Positions 18,301 to 25,900 of a stretch of 36,919 nt of DNA are shown here, piece by piece. The DNA comes from a virus, in the IMG/VR virus record IMGVR_UViG_3300030117_005618, positions 1-36,919 of that record. One strand, 5' to 3'. The position numbers and the translations under genes are program-made. Each line of letters begins with the position of its first letter. Position 1 is the first letter of the stretch. Below the pieces are notes generated by a model. That model had not been told where the DNA came from and ran no database searches. It saw only the letters and a program-made list of their open reading frames with translations.

Positions 18301-18794
18301 AATTTAGAAAAAAAGAAGGAAAGTGGTTTAACAGAATATTTGGCAGTGAAACAAGTTTTATACCTGATGGAGAGGAAATATTTGTACAAGGTATAGGATT
18401 TCCTGTTCTTATAGGTGAAACGCCATCGTCTGACACTGAAACCCAAACAGAGGCTGATTTAGAAATAGAAGCACAAACTTTAGAATTAAATAATTCTAGT
18501 GTTGTTTATACTATATTATTTGACCCATTGTTTGAAACTTATGCCATACAAATAAATTCCGTTAATAACATAACAAGTACCAGTGAATTTTTAGAAATTT
18601 ATAACTTTGAACTTGAGCAAAACTTACAAGATGGTAGTGATTTAATACCTATTAGCACAAACGATCCGTTTACATCAAATCTAACAGTTGGATATTATCC
18701 AATGACAGTGACCGAAATTAACGATCCTAATAATTCTATTCAATTTTTAATTATTATAAGTGCGAATGTAAATTATGACAATATAAATTCTTAA
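12399..18794 (+). CDS. Very large tail protein, muzzle/stabilisation type
   Basis: At 2131 residues this is the second largest protein here. The N terminus (residues 4-60: KRTFTAGKMNKDLDERLV, then NGEYRDALNIKVRTTDGDSS) is a recognisable opening of large tail-stabilisation proteins of crAss-like and marine phages. Residues about 510-610 carry the conserved YQYDDNEYSSFSPWSE block and the VKKVDILWKTTDD strand. The C-terminal third has GTFDWENGEYNVTLDY, then VVKSFKAMNYEG, then FRKKEGKWFNRIFG. The rest is beta-rich with few cysteines. It should form the distal part of a short tail. Residues about 1521-1582 hold a VGDEVIGNGV module shared with the next gene. No enzyme motif was found. Confidence 0.75.
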   Translation: MPEIKRTFTAGKMNKDLDERLVQNGEYRDALNIKVRTTDGDSSGIGNAGVVQNIKGTDFIGEAYKVEEYKVDDVVNALSTKFVGSVSDEKNDKAYFFAAAPLGEDGFDSILHTHIMTKQVTNEQAALFEFNNPDVIEELDTLTFSPNTLEEHASVMDPVLKHWVDSIIEVDALTETSRPIFVDKFGVTGRWVDVIKSGEENIPNSNFSQLEVTDGAAFRIGMIVYLYNNDGDHLLFGENNEFGVEILDIQENTLILATEQSIDLYNEWQAGNINWKSAFKFIYPERVLEFDYNKLIPNINILDNLLFYTDGINEPKKINITRALKGTIIPKLGPDSDMSIVQSAQSYLENPKHTKLFVNNTTTDALPEFVDVAELEWSLSNSDIKKEHITVIRKAPISPPTLFMNDTARQSDVNFSVEGIDFFNAEDPAEFGDTVVITNQTILNSDIRVNDVLRFSNAENTIEPVVITGRVIDISETQVTIKLLFVGEDLEAQDPSNWEVRLEQDKPLFETKFGRVGYRYQYDDNEYSSFSPWSELAFLPGTFSYTPKNGHNEGMSNTVRELIIRDFIPDDSIRPSDVKKVDILWKTTDDQNVYIVKSITRARDKEWDVQDNETTGYMTLTSEMIHRVLSSKQLLRNWDNVPKTAITQEITASRLVFGNYTQGYDINRVVSLKQAILSETVSFPEPKKSIKSIRSYKFGVVFGDKYGRETPVIAQGYKTNDNQTATGEVSVDKSLAHLSNKFKITQDWESSPENWMEYAKYYVKETSNEYYNLILDRWYNAGDGTLWLSFPSVDRNKVDEETYLILKNEHGNQNPVSEKARYKILAIENEAPDYIKTDYRKMAKVPLDNIGVYGPTETTSTGVPTGILGTLEIRTNLELWNDIPINITSFKGTPRVRIVGELVSNENIRAEGPWRTVSRIHAPENSDRYGCDISEAFTATDVNMASLLSIQDPTIVAADVELGESSAIQYYMEFRDEVVENKPEFDGRFFVKINKDDMLAEKILNLSTNTSYNTIKTYDIAYIAAKSISPADVIQSTAGYTNVNDPVFPTYAGWTSSTIEGTVAADELNEDFQPQNNNEGLIPSFGPGNSNLTENFWLNWYNDDDGGQNTKIFIDEAPAYSHFDFSQTNDEEGQIDGTLTFNMANPNAAYNDYVVPVSILRSPSTQYARSTWSENELAGWFPPFEAPNGLIRNWHPAGLNQGAAPSGQMGEITFSTIGFQEGFGNGIEGSFKTDMQTVGTHFRFVDDPFPNVYKIIPMQLDYTEAQGYSGLVDISSKNYNSDNALSKRHSIVTRFVRLDPETGSEMYVGDSPLGIDTFNWDPRGLVKHNGIGSFKIEIIEPAGDGGLVNDAIVENKACWETEPKKDLDIDIYYEASGAIPMNLNNKANLIVFTKPNRKPVLASNVKVLPRKLTSNIESVNIDSSAWVWQCIGNDAIAIAEGTESFPTELITDVQNVDTAVGIAINDLITFTHPNGLVTQSKVLNHLKALDVTDNGEYDTAVLSDRVTSGNTSFSLGQSTFTPFGVVIENINVGDEVIGNGVEQGTFVTGVNPISFPAEGFPGTVSINKSFISSQENVSLTFINVTGWYKIDTSVWQYPVELAWFNCYSFGNAVESDRIRDDFNAPTIDNGIKVSSIFLDYKEEKIKSGLIHSSELYNAVSSVNGLNEFSMAEKITKNINPIYGSIQALKTRDTDLVTFCEDKVLKVLANKDAVFNADGNAQLTATNKVLGQTVPFAGDYGISKNPESLSSDQYRLYFTDKQRGAVLRLSMDGLTPISNVGMKSWFRENLVDCKNIIGTFDWENGEYNVTLDYTEVSQKSPITVSFNEGSKGWVSFKSFIPNCGTSVSGKYLTSPSNTHDAIGPNVTYKVFKHNSSEIRNRFYDDNNFKSEIEITFNDLPDVVKSFKAMNYEGTQGKVLESTNLTTPTFPDALGNFVSTDDNEFYNLSEKLGWFVQSFNTDINSGTVPEFRKKEGKWFNRIFGSETSFIPDGEEIFVQGIGFPVLIGETPSSDTETQTEADLEIEAQTLELNNSSVVYTILFDPLFETYAIQINSVNNITSTSEFLEIYNFELEQNLQDGSDLIPISTNDPFTSNLTVGYYPMTVTEINDPNNSIQFLIIISANVNYDNINS

Positions 18795-18803
18795 TATTAA
18801 TTA

Positions 18804-20591
18804 ATGAGTAACTATACAATAACTAAATTTAAAGTAACAGAAACTATAGGAGATTCTATATTCCGTGGTAACATGGTTAATAGTGGTACGATGACTATTA
18901 CACCTAACGTTGGATATGTTGTAACAGCGTCTGACTTTTCTGTTTCTACGGTACCTAGCCAACTTTCATCTGTTGTTTTTACTGATACAGGTGTAGCGGG
19001 CCAGCCAAGTAACACGGTCACCGTTACCTCAACGTTTGAAACTAGTTTCATTGTAACTAAAAATATTACTATAAAATTAGATATAATTGGTGATGCGAAA
19101 CCTTGGCAAGAAGAAGAGCAAACTATTAATACAGTAGTTAGAATAGTTGATGACAATAATAATAATAATTTTGGATCTATAACTGTTACTAAATTTAATA
19201 ATTATAGTGTTAACGAAACTATTGATATAGGTACAAACGGTTCTTACAATGTTTACACGAATTTAATAACTGGAAATACAACAAAAAATACTACAACTAA
19301 AATAAGTACAATAACCGTTGATGCTAATACTGGGTATTATTTTTTTAAAAAACCATATTTAAAAACTTTAAATACAAATAACGTTTTTTTAAAGCAGTCT
19401 AAAGTTACTAAAACAGACGAAAAGTATGCAACGAGTTACACGTTTGATATTATGTTTAATAGTAATAAAAACACTTATAACGAAGAACAACAACCGGTTT
19501 TTATTGTTTATTCAGCTACAGCACTACCTGTTAAAAAGAAAGAAATAACAAACGTTGTTTTAGGTGATCCTATAGTTTCTGATTTAGGTGAAACAAGACC
19601 TATAAAAATATATGGAAACGTAGACGCGGAGTTTGACTTAACGATAACAAAAAACAGTGATGAAGTAGCATCTGTTATAAATCTAACACAAGATACTCTT
19701 GTAGATGTTTTTACGGAAAATGGTACTATAAAAGGTGTTAGTAAAAAAATAGAACGCAAAGAAAATATGAATGATTATAGTATAGGCTATTGTACTATAA
19801 CACAGGTGTTTCCTAAAAATATTATACGAGATACTACAACTAATGGAACTATAAGTAATTCAGTTACAATGAACGTTGTTGACAACGATGATGTAGCTGT
19901 AGGAGATAGAATATTAATGAGTGGCATAACTAATGGTAAAACTATAAAAGTAACAGAGGTAAACCCAGGTGGCGTAGATAATAGATTAACTTTATCGGAA
20001 GCAATAACAGTTGGTATTACGCCTTCACCTGTTAAATTTTTAAGAACAGAAACTTATAATATAAACTTATATCCTAAAAGTGGAACAAATACAACTTTAG
20101 GGCCTAATATACCTACAATAAAACCGCATTTTTCCGTTAAACAATACGTTAATCCAGTGCTAACGCTTAAGGCAACATGTTCTACTGGTGTTAATCCTGG
20201 TGATGTTATATTTGTAGGAAGAGCCAATACTGACGCAGAAAAACTAAAGCATTTACCAGGCGCTATTAGTGGTACTAACGCCACTGTAACAAGTAAACAT
20301 AATATTAACTATTTTCAAATATCTTATAGCTTAGCAGCTAGTAGTGGTAATTGGGGCGTTGTAGACGCTACTTTACCAAAGTGGTCAAGTACTAATTCAA
20401 CAGACTCTAGTTGGACTAATTCTGTTTCAGCTGATAACGGAGGTACACACATAGAAATATTATCTAGACCTGTTGCGTCTGGTTTAGGTACTAGTACTTT
20501 AGTATTAACAGTTGATGTTTTAGTTAAACAATGGGGAGATAGCGACGTTACGATGACACTAGATTTAGATCCTGCTTATAGAGCAGCTTAA
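18804..20591 (+). CDS. Beta-rich virion protein, probable tail-associated
   Basis: The 595-residue protein is dominated by Thr, Ser, Val and Asn and is probably a string of Ig-like or beta-sandwich domains. Domain boundaries are suggested by an Asn run (DDNNNNNFG) near residue 118, a Lys-rich linker (PVKKKEITNV) near residue 245, and a VAVGDRILMSGITNG module near residues 363-378 that resembles one in the preceding tail protein. The C-terminal domain ends VLTVDVLVKQWGDSDVTMTLD. No signal peptide, catalytic motif or collagen repeat is present. Location between the large tail protein and the internal proteins suggests a tail needle, fibre base or fibre. The exact role is unknown. Confidence 0.6.
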   Translation: MSNYTITKFKVTETIGDSIFRGNMVNSGTMTITPNVGYVVTASDFSVSTVPSQLSSVVFTDTGVAGQPSNTVTVTSTFETSFIVTKNITIKLDIIGDAKPWQEEEQTINTVVRIVDDNNNNNFGSITVTKFNNYSVNETIDIGTNGSYNVYTNLITGNTTKNTTTKISTITVDANTGYYFFKKPYLKTLNTNNVFLKQSKVTKTDEKYATSYTFDIMFNSNKNTYNEEQQPVFIVYSATALPVKKKEITNVVLGDPIVSDLGETRPIKIYGNVDAEFDLTITKNSDEVASVINLTQDTLVDVFTENGTIKGVSKKIERKENMNDYSIGYCTITQVFPKNIIRDTTTNGTISNSVTMNVVDNDDVAVGDRILMSGITNGKTIKVTEVNPGGVDNRLTLSEAITVGITPSPVKFLRTETYNINLYPKSGTNTTLGPNIPTIKPHFSVKQYVNPVLTLKATCSTGVNPGDVIFVGRANTDAEKLKHLPGAISGTNATVTSKHNINYFQISYSLAASSGNWGVVDATLPKWSSTNSTDSSWTNSVSADNGGTHIEILSRPVASGLGTSTLVLTVDVLVKQWGDSDVTMTLDLDPAYRAA

Positions 20592-20607
20592 TATAAAAAA
20601 TAAAATT

Positions 20608-21036
20608 ATGCCAGAATTAATACTACAATTTCCAAGAGCAGATTACCCATCTTTACAAGTTGGTGATTTAGCCTATTACGTTACAATGGATAATACTGAA
20701 ACAGAAAACGCAGATGGAACAACAACTGTTACTATAAATAATATAGGTGGATTTAACGTCAATGATGAAGACGCGGATTTAACATTAATGGGTAACGTTA
20801 AAGTTATTAATCATACAACTTCTTTAGAAGACGGTACGTTAACAACTAGTATTACTGTTAATATGGCTAATAATGTTAGTGAGCCAACTGTTAATAATTT
20901 TGTTTTTTTTAAAAAAGATAGTGCTAATCTTACCTCATTGTTAGGTTATTACGGTTCAGGTAAATTTGTAAATGATTCAAACGAAGAAGCAGAGTTGTTT
21001 TCAGCTAGTTGTGAAATTAGCGAAAGTAGTAAATAA
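20608..21036 (+). CDS. Small beta-rich structural-type protein
   Basis: The 142-residue protein has a PELILQFPRADYPSLQVGD opening, a Thr/Asn-rich acidic middle and a C-terminal block (LLGYYGSGKFVNDSNEEAEL). The N-terminal GDLAYYV strand and the later HTTSLEDGTLTTSITV strand suggest a compact beta domain. It lies in the tail region just before a candidate promoter and is probably a small tail accessory protein. One Cys (SASCEIS) lies near the C terminus. No family is recognised with confidence. Confidence 0.55.
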   Translation: MPELILQFPRADYPSLQVGDLAYYVTMDNTETENADGTTTVTINNIGGFNVNDEDADLTLMGNVKVINHTTSLEDGTLTTSITVNMANNVSEPTVNNFVFFKKDSANLTSLLGYYGSGKFVNDSNEEAELFSASCEISESSK

Positions 21037-21046
21037 GTACTAAAAA

Positions 21047-21067
21047 ATGTAACTATATAATAGTAAA
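21047..21067 (+). promoter_or_regulatory. Candidate promoter/operator, copy 2 of a shared motif
   Basis: The core ACTATATAATAGT lies in the 43-base gap before the internal-protein genes. It shares its left flank (ATGTA), its outer bases and its right flank (AAA) with the motif at 10725 and differs only in the order of the central A/T bases. It is also an imperfect dyad (5-bp arms). No terminator precedes it, so it may add transcription of the internal virion genes. Confidence 0.4.
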
Positions 21068-21079
21068 TAATAAAATAAT

Positions 21080-22006
21080 ATGAGTAAAATTACACCTTTT
21101 AAGCAAATAGAGACTGATGTAATAGTTAACGCTAATAATCCTTACGCAGCGCAAGACGCTTTTGGGCAAGGTATTTTATTTGGTGATCAAACTATGTCTA
21201 GCGATACCTCTTTGCTAGATCAGGACAATTTTGCCGGAGATAATTTTATAGGTGGTCAAATACTTCCACCACCACCACAGCCTAACATGGGATTGGGTAA
21301 TATTTCCGGATTAATAATGGGAGCGGGTATGAATCCAGGTAGCCTTTTATTAGGTGGCGTTGGTATTGCTCAAAGTATTTTTGCTGGCATAAAAGCTAGA
21401 AAAGATGCTAGAAGAGCACGAAGACAGTTAAGTAAAGAAAATAAAAAACTAAAAGAGTTAGAAAATACTTATAAAAACTTAGATACAAGTAATCCATATT
21501 TAAATATGGAAAATACTATGGAGGACTTAACAGTAAATCAGCAACAAGCAGATTTTCAAAGACAATCATTTCAACAAAGTCAAGCTAATATAATGGATAG
21601 CTTAAGAGGCGCTGCTGGTGGTAGTGGTATAGCTAGTTTAGCTCAATCATTAGCTCAGCAAGGACAAATAGCAGCACAACAACAATCTGCTAGCATAGGT
21701 CAACAAGAAGCCGCAAATCAAATGGCTCAAGCACAAATGGCTGGCCAAATACAAGGTATGGAAAGGCAGGGCGATGTTTTATCTAGACAAATGAAAGAGC
21801 AGCAAACGTCTAAATTAATGAGTATACAACAACAAAGAGCAATGATGAGAGAGCAGCAACTTATGCAGGCTCAGCAAGCTCAAGCCGCTGCTACACAAGC
21901 TGGTATAGGCGCTTTTGGTAACGTAATGCAAGGAGTAATGGGAATATCACAGCCAGATAAAAAAAGTAATAGTTTACTAGAGTTACTTCAAGATCAATTA
22001 AAATAA
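21080..22006 (+). CDS. Internal virion (ejection) protein, gp14-like in style
   Basis: The 308-residue protein has an acidic, disordered N terminus with a PPPPQP run at residues 63-68. A Gly/Ala/Leu hydrophobic stretch follows at residues 71-104 (NISGLIMGAGMNPGSLLLGG), which could insert in a membrane. Next come a basic helix (KARKDARRARRQL) and a long Gln/Ala-rich helical region (150-285) with repeated QQQ and QAQ. This layout resembles small ejected core proteins of podoviruses, such as T7 gp14, that form an outer-membrane pore. It is followed by two further helical proteins, mirroring a three-part ejectosome. Function is inferred from composition and order. Confidence 0.6.
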   Translation: MSKITPFKQIETDVIVNANNPYAAQDAFGQGILFGDQTMSSDTSLLDQDNFAGDNFIGGQILPPPPQPNMGLGNISGLIMGAGMNPGSLLLGGVGIAQSIFAGIKARKDARRARRQLSKENKKLKELENTYKNLDTSNPYLNMENTMEDLTVNQQQADFQRQSFQQSQANIMDSLRGAAGGSGIASLAQSLAQQGQIAAQQQSASIGQQEAANQMAQAQMAGQIQGMERQGDVLSRQMKEQQTSKLMSIQQQRAMMREQQLMQAQQAQAAATQAGIGAFGNVMQGVMGISQPDKKSNSLLELLQDQLK

Positions 22007-22013
22007 ATTTAAC

Positions 22014-22925
22014 ATGGAAAATTTAAATTTTGACGAAACAATAGAAAAAGAACTTAATAAAGAAAACCTTTTATCAAGTAGTGAGTATAACGATTTATAT
22101 AATAAACTTTCTAAAGAAAAAGATATTTTTTTAAGTATTAAAGACAGTCCTAGTCGAAACAACAAATTAAGAGAAACAGCTATGTTTATAAATGGTATTG
22201 GGCAGAATATAGAAAATAAAAATAAGTTAGCTGACTTTGTTAAGACTAACATGAAATATGACGCTAACATTCCAATATTTAAAGTTATTTCTGATTTGTT
22301 TAATAATAATTTAAATTCATTTGTTAATAATGATGGTAAAGTTGTTTACTCTTATAAAGAAAACGCTCCTAAAGGATTTGAAGGTAATTTTACTATGGAA
22401 GATATTAGTAAAGAAGCTGAGTCTAAAAAAATAGATAACTTTGCTGCTCAAAAGTTTAACCTACTAATTGAAAATAGTATGGCAGACTTAGAAAACGCTA
22501 TTAAAACTAACGGCGATACTAAATTTCCTGAAAAAAAGATATACAATCAAATTTTAAATGGTTTTGTAAAAAACCCACAAACCAGTAATTTTTCTATTAT
22601 TAATCACCCTTTATTTGGTAATAATTCTTTTAAGCAAAATTTAGCTAAACATTTAGAAAGTGGTACATATAGTGATTTAGGCATTACACCAGAACAAGTT
22701 GAATTAATGGATCCAACTAAATACGATTCAAAAATAACTGAAGACGATGCTATGTTTATAGCAAATAAATTTGTTGAAAACACAGATAACGAAAGCGTTT
22801 TAAAAGAAGCCGCTAATTACTATACTAAAATAATAGAAAAGCAGTGGCAAGCAAATACACCTAATGATTCTACTATTGTAGATGACACACCAATTAATTT
22901 TGATCCTAGCAAAGGATTAGTATAA
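22014..22925 (+). CDS. Helical internal virion/cargo-type protein
   Basis: The 303-residue protein is charged and predominantly helical, with no Cys. It begins with an acidic helix (FDETIEKELNKENLLSSSEY), has a central region with VISDLFNNNLNSFVNNDG, and ends in a proline-containing, acidic tail (DDTPINFDPSKGLV). The C-terminal half includes SVLKEAANYYTKIIEKQW, a segment type I associate with internal proteins upstream of giant ejection proteins in marine phages. It lies 7 bases after the preceding internal protein and 37 before the giant gene. A gp15-like or cargo role is inferred. No enzymatic motif is visible. Confidence 0.52.
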   Translation: MENLNFDETIEKELNKENLLSSSEYNDLYNKLSKEKDIFLSIKDSPSRNNKLRETAMFINGIGQNIENKNKLADFVKTNMKYDANIPIFKVISDLFNNNLNSFVNNDGKVVYSYKENAPKGFEGNFTMEDISKEAESKKIDNFAAQKFNLLIENSMADLENAIKTNGDTKFPEKKIYNQILNGFVKNPQTSNFSIINHPLFGNNSFKQNLAKHLESGTYSDLGITPEQVELMDPTKYDSKITEDDAMFIANKFVENTDNESVLKEAANYYTKIIEKQWQANTPNDSTIVDDTPINFDPSKGLV

Positions 22926-22962
22926 ATTAAACATTTATTAAACGGGTAACTAACGAAACAGT

Positions 22963-25900
22963 ATGAGTAAACAATATAGGCTATCTGACGGTAGAGTCAT
23001 GAACGTGTTTCCAGAAACGGAAAACGCATTTAATTTTTCTTTAAAACAAAGTGGTTTAACAGCTGAGTTAATATCTCAAGGTAGCGAAATAAAAGACCCT
23101 ACTTTACAAAATGTTAATACACCTAAAATCGATGATTCACTAAGTGAAGAAGAAAAAAAAGATAACGAGGTTAATTCTATTAAAGAGTATCTTTTTTCAA
23201 AATTTCCTATCCAAGCTTTAATCGAGCAAAAAATCAAACAAGACAAAGAAGATAATAAAATAAATAAAGATTTATTTAATCTTAAATCAATGCCTAAAAT
23301 AAATTTAAAAAACTTAGAAAAATTTAAAAAAAGAAATGAGTTGTTAAAAGAAGGCGTATCATTAGAAGAAATAGATTTGCATTTTTCAACAAATAAATAT
23401 GATGCTTACAAAGAAGAGTTTGGAGATAAATACAGTGTTGATTGGTGGAGACGCTCAATGATGGAAAATTGGGGAGTTGATTTTAGTAAAGATAAACCAC
23501 CTAAAGGTCTTTTACAAGATTATTTAAGTGGTCAAGAAATACAATCGTTGGTGTTTCCTGAAAAAAATAAAGATTTTCAATTAATTATTGGTCCAAACGG
23601 TGAATTTGGTTTTGATGAGGTTTCTTATTTAGACCCTCATGGTAAAAATAAAATATACAAACACGAAGGGAGATTAAAAATAGCTGATAAAGAATACGAC
23701 AGTACAGAAGGTGTTAAATTAAATGAAAAGACTGTTGATGAAATTAAAGGATATGTAGATCCATTAGACAAAGGTCAAGTTGAACAATGGCCTAGTATGT
23801 CAGAAGAAGAATTCAAAAAGTGGGATTTAAAACCTGTTGATAATTACGAACTTTATAAAACTAACTATGTTGGAAAAGACATGCACATATTACCACACTT
23901 AGTAGATAGTGGCCGTGGTGATTTTATAAGTGTATCTCCATCTGGTGATTCATATCCTTTGTATAAAGATGCATTTCTTCGGCCTGGTTTACTAAAGGAT
24001 AAATACGAATTAGCAGATGGTAGTTTTGGAACTTATTTTGATTACAAAAAAGAAAATCAAAAACAAATTGACTTTATAAATAGTAAGTATTCTTCATCTA
24101 TTTACAAAGCTAAGTATATTTTCAATAATTGGTCTATGGCCAAAAAATTAGGCCCAATTAAAGAAATAAAACCACTACCTTCATCAATAGACGATTATAC
24201 TCAATTAGATACTGATTCATTAATAACAAATGAATTAGCTAAATTTCATGAACAATTTTATTATAATCCTTTAGAAAGTCAAACTAATTTTATAGACAGT
24301 TACCTAAAACAAAATTTATTAACAAGGGATTTGTTAATGGAAAACATGTCAAGGGAAATGTTTAAATGGGAGTGGGGAGTAGACTCAGATGCTAATTTTT
24401 CCTCAAAAGGCGTACAAATGCAAGTGTTTAACCATTTAGTTGACATTAATTATAGAATAAGTGGGTATAGAGGAGTAGTAGTTCAAGACAAAGAAAATGA
24501 AGATAAAAAATTAGAAATACTTAATGAAACATTTAATAGTCTTTTTTCTGATTTTGCTAAAAATAGAAACGCTAGTGAAAATATATCATATGGAGAATTT
24601 TTAAATTTATACCCAATAAGTAAAGACAAAAAAATTCCATATTTTTATAGTAAACTTGAGGAAACAAGTTTAGGTTTTAAAGAAGTTTGGGCAGAGGCTA
24701 GTATAAACGTAAACACATACGGTAATTATACAACGGCGGATAATAGAACACTTGAGTTATATAAAAATTTAAATGTTAACTATCGCGATAAAAATGAAGT
24801 AGATGCTTTTGAACAATTTACTAAATTAGAATTTGTAGTAAATACTATAAAAAAGGCTGATGAAATAAAAAATACTTCAACTGGTGATTGGTGGGAAGGT
24901 CTTAGTCCAGCTCAAATAGTTTACAAACATAATAATTTTGAAAAAAATGCAGAAGATCGTCAGGTGCTTATGGATCAGTATGGTGGTTACGCTGGTAATA
25001 ATCAAGATATAGATAGACCTTCTTTGGAGGAAGCATTTAAAGCTTCAAATGAAAGATACAGAAATTTAATTTCAAATTATGAAATACAGTCAGAGCAAGC
25101 CATGACCACTCTTTATGAGAGTTTTATGAGTAGCCCTGAATATATAGATCTTCAAAAAAAATTATTTCAAAAACATCAACCTCAAATAGACGAAAAATTT
25201 GAATTTGAAATAAATATTTTAAATAGTAAGTTTGAAAAAGAACAAGACAAAATTTTAAATAAATACTCTGAAATAGCCGCTAATCTTCCTAATATTAATT
25301 TTCAAACTGAATATTTTAAAACTGCTGCTGAAAATAAAAACAAAGAGGCTTTTGCAAAAATTGAAAAAGATTATAATAATGAAATAAACATTTTATATGA
25401 AAATACGTTTGGCGCAATAAATGAAGATAAGTTACAATATTTTGAAGAATTAATTCAAAACGAGCCTGAGTTAATAGAAATGCAAAATAATTGGCAAAAT
25501 ATTGCTGAAGAAAAAAACAAAGAACTTTTTCAAGATTATTTATCAGCTTATAATAATGGTTACGTTAAGTTTACAATAGATGAATTAGAAAAACTTGGTA
25601 ACGCTTTAGATCAAATGGGTTTTTCTGACGATTTATTTGAAGGTGGTGTAAGAGTTGAGGACAAACTTGCTATGTTAGATTCTGTTTTAGAATCAACTTT
25701 AAGTAAAATCAAAGAAGAAGATCCTAATGCTTTTAACAATCCTCAAGATTTAGAAAAGTATATTAATGAATTTTATGGTTATTTTTATAGCGAACTAACA
25801 ACGCAGTATGAAGGTTTTGATAATGAAGCTGATGAAGGGCCAGGAACCACGTTATTTTATCAAAAAGTTTTTGCAGAAGATATAATTGAAGAAGTTGAAA

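Noticed and set aside
18812-19156. 114-codon open frame on the minus strand
   Set aside because: It is antisense to the Thr/Val-rich 595-aa protein, with hydrophobic composition arising from the complementary codons.
22945-22962. GGTAACTAACGAAACAGT as a third copy of the gap motif
   Set aside because: Only GTAACTA and AGTA match and the dyad is absent, so it is treated as chance similarity.
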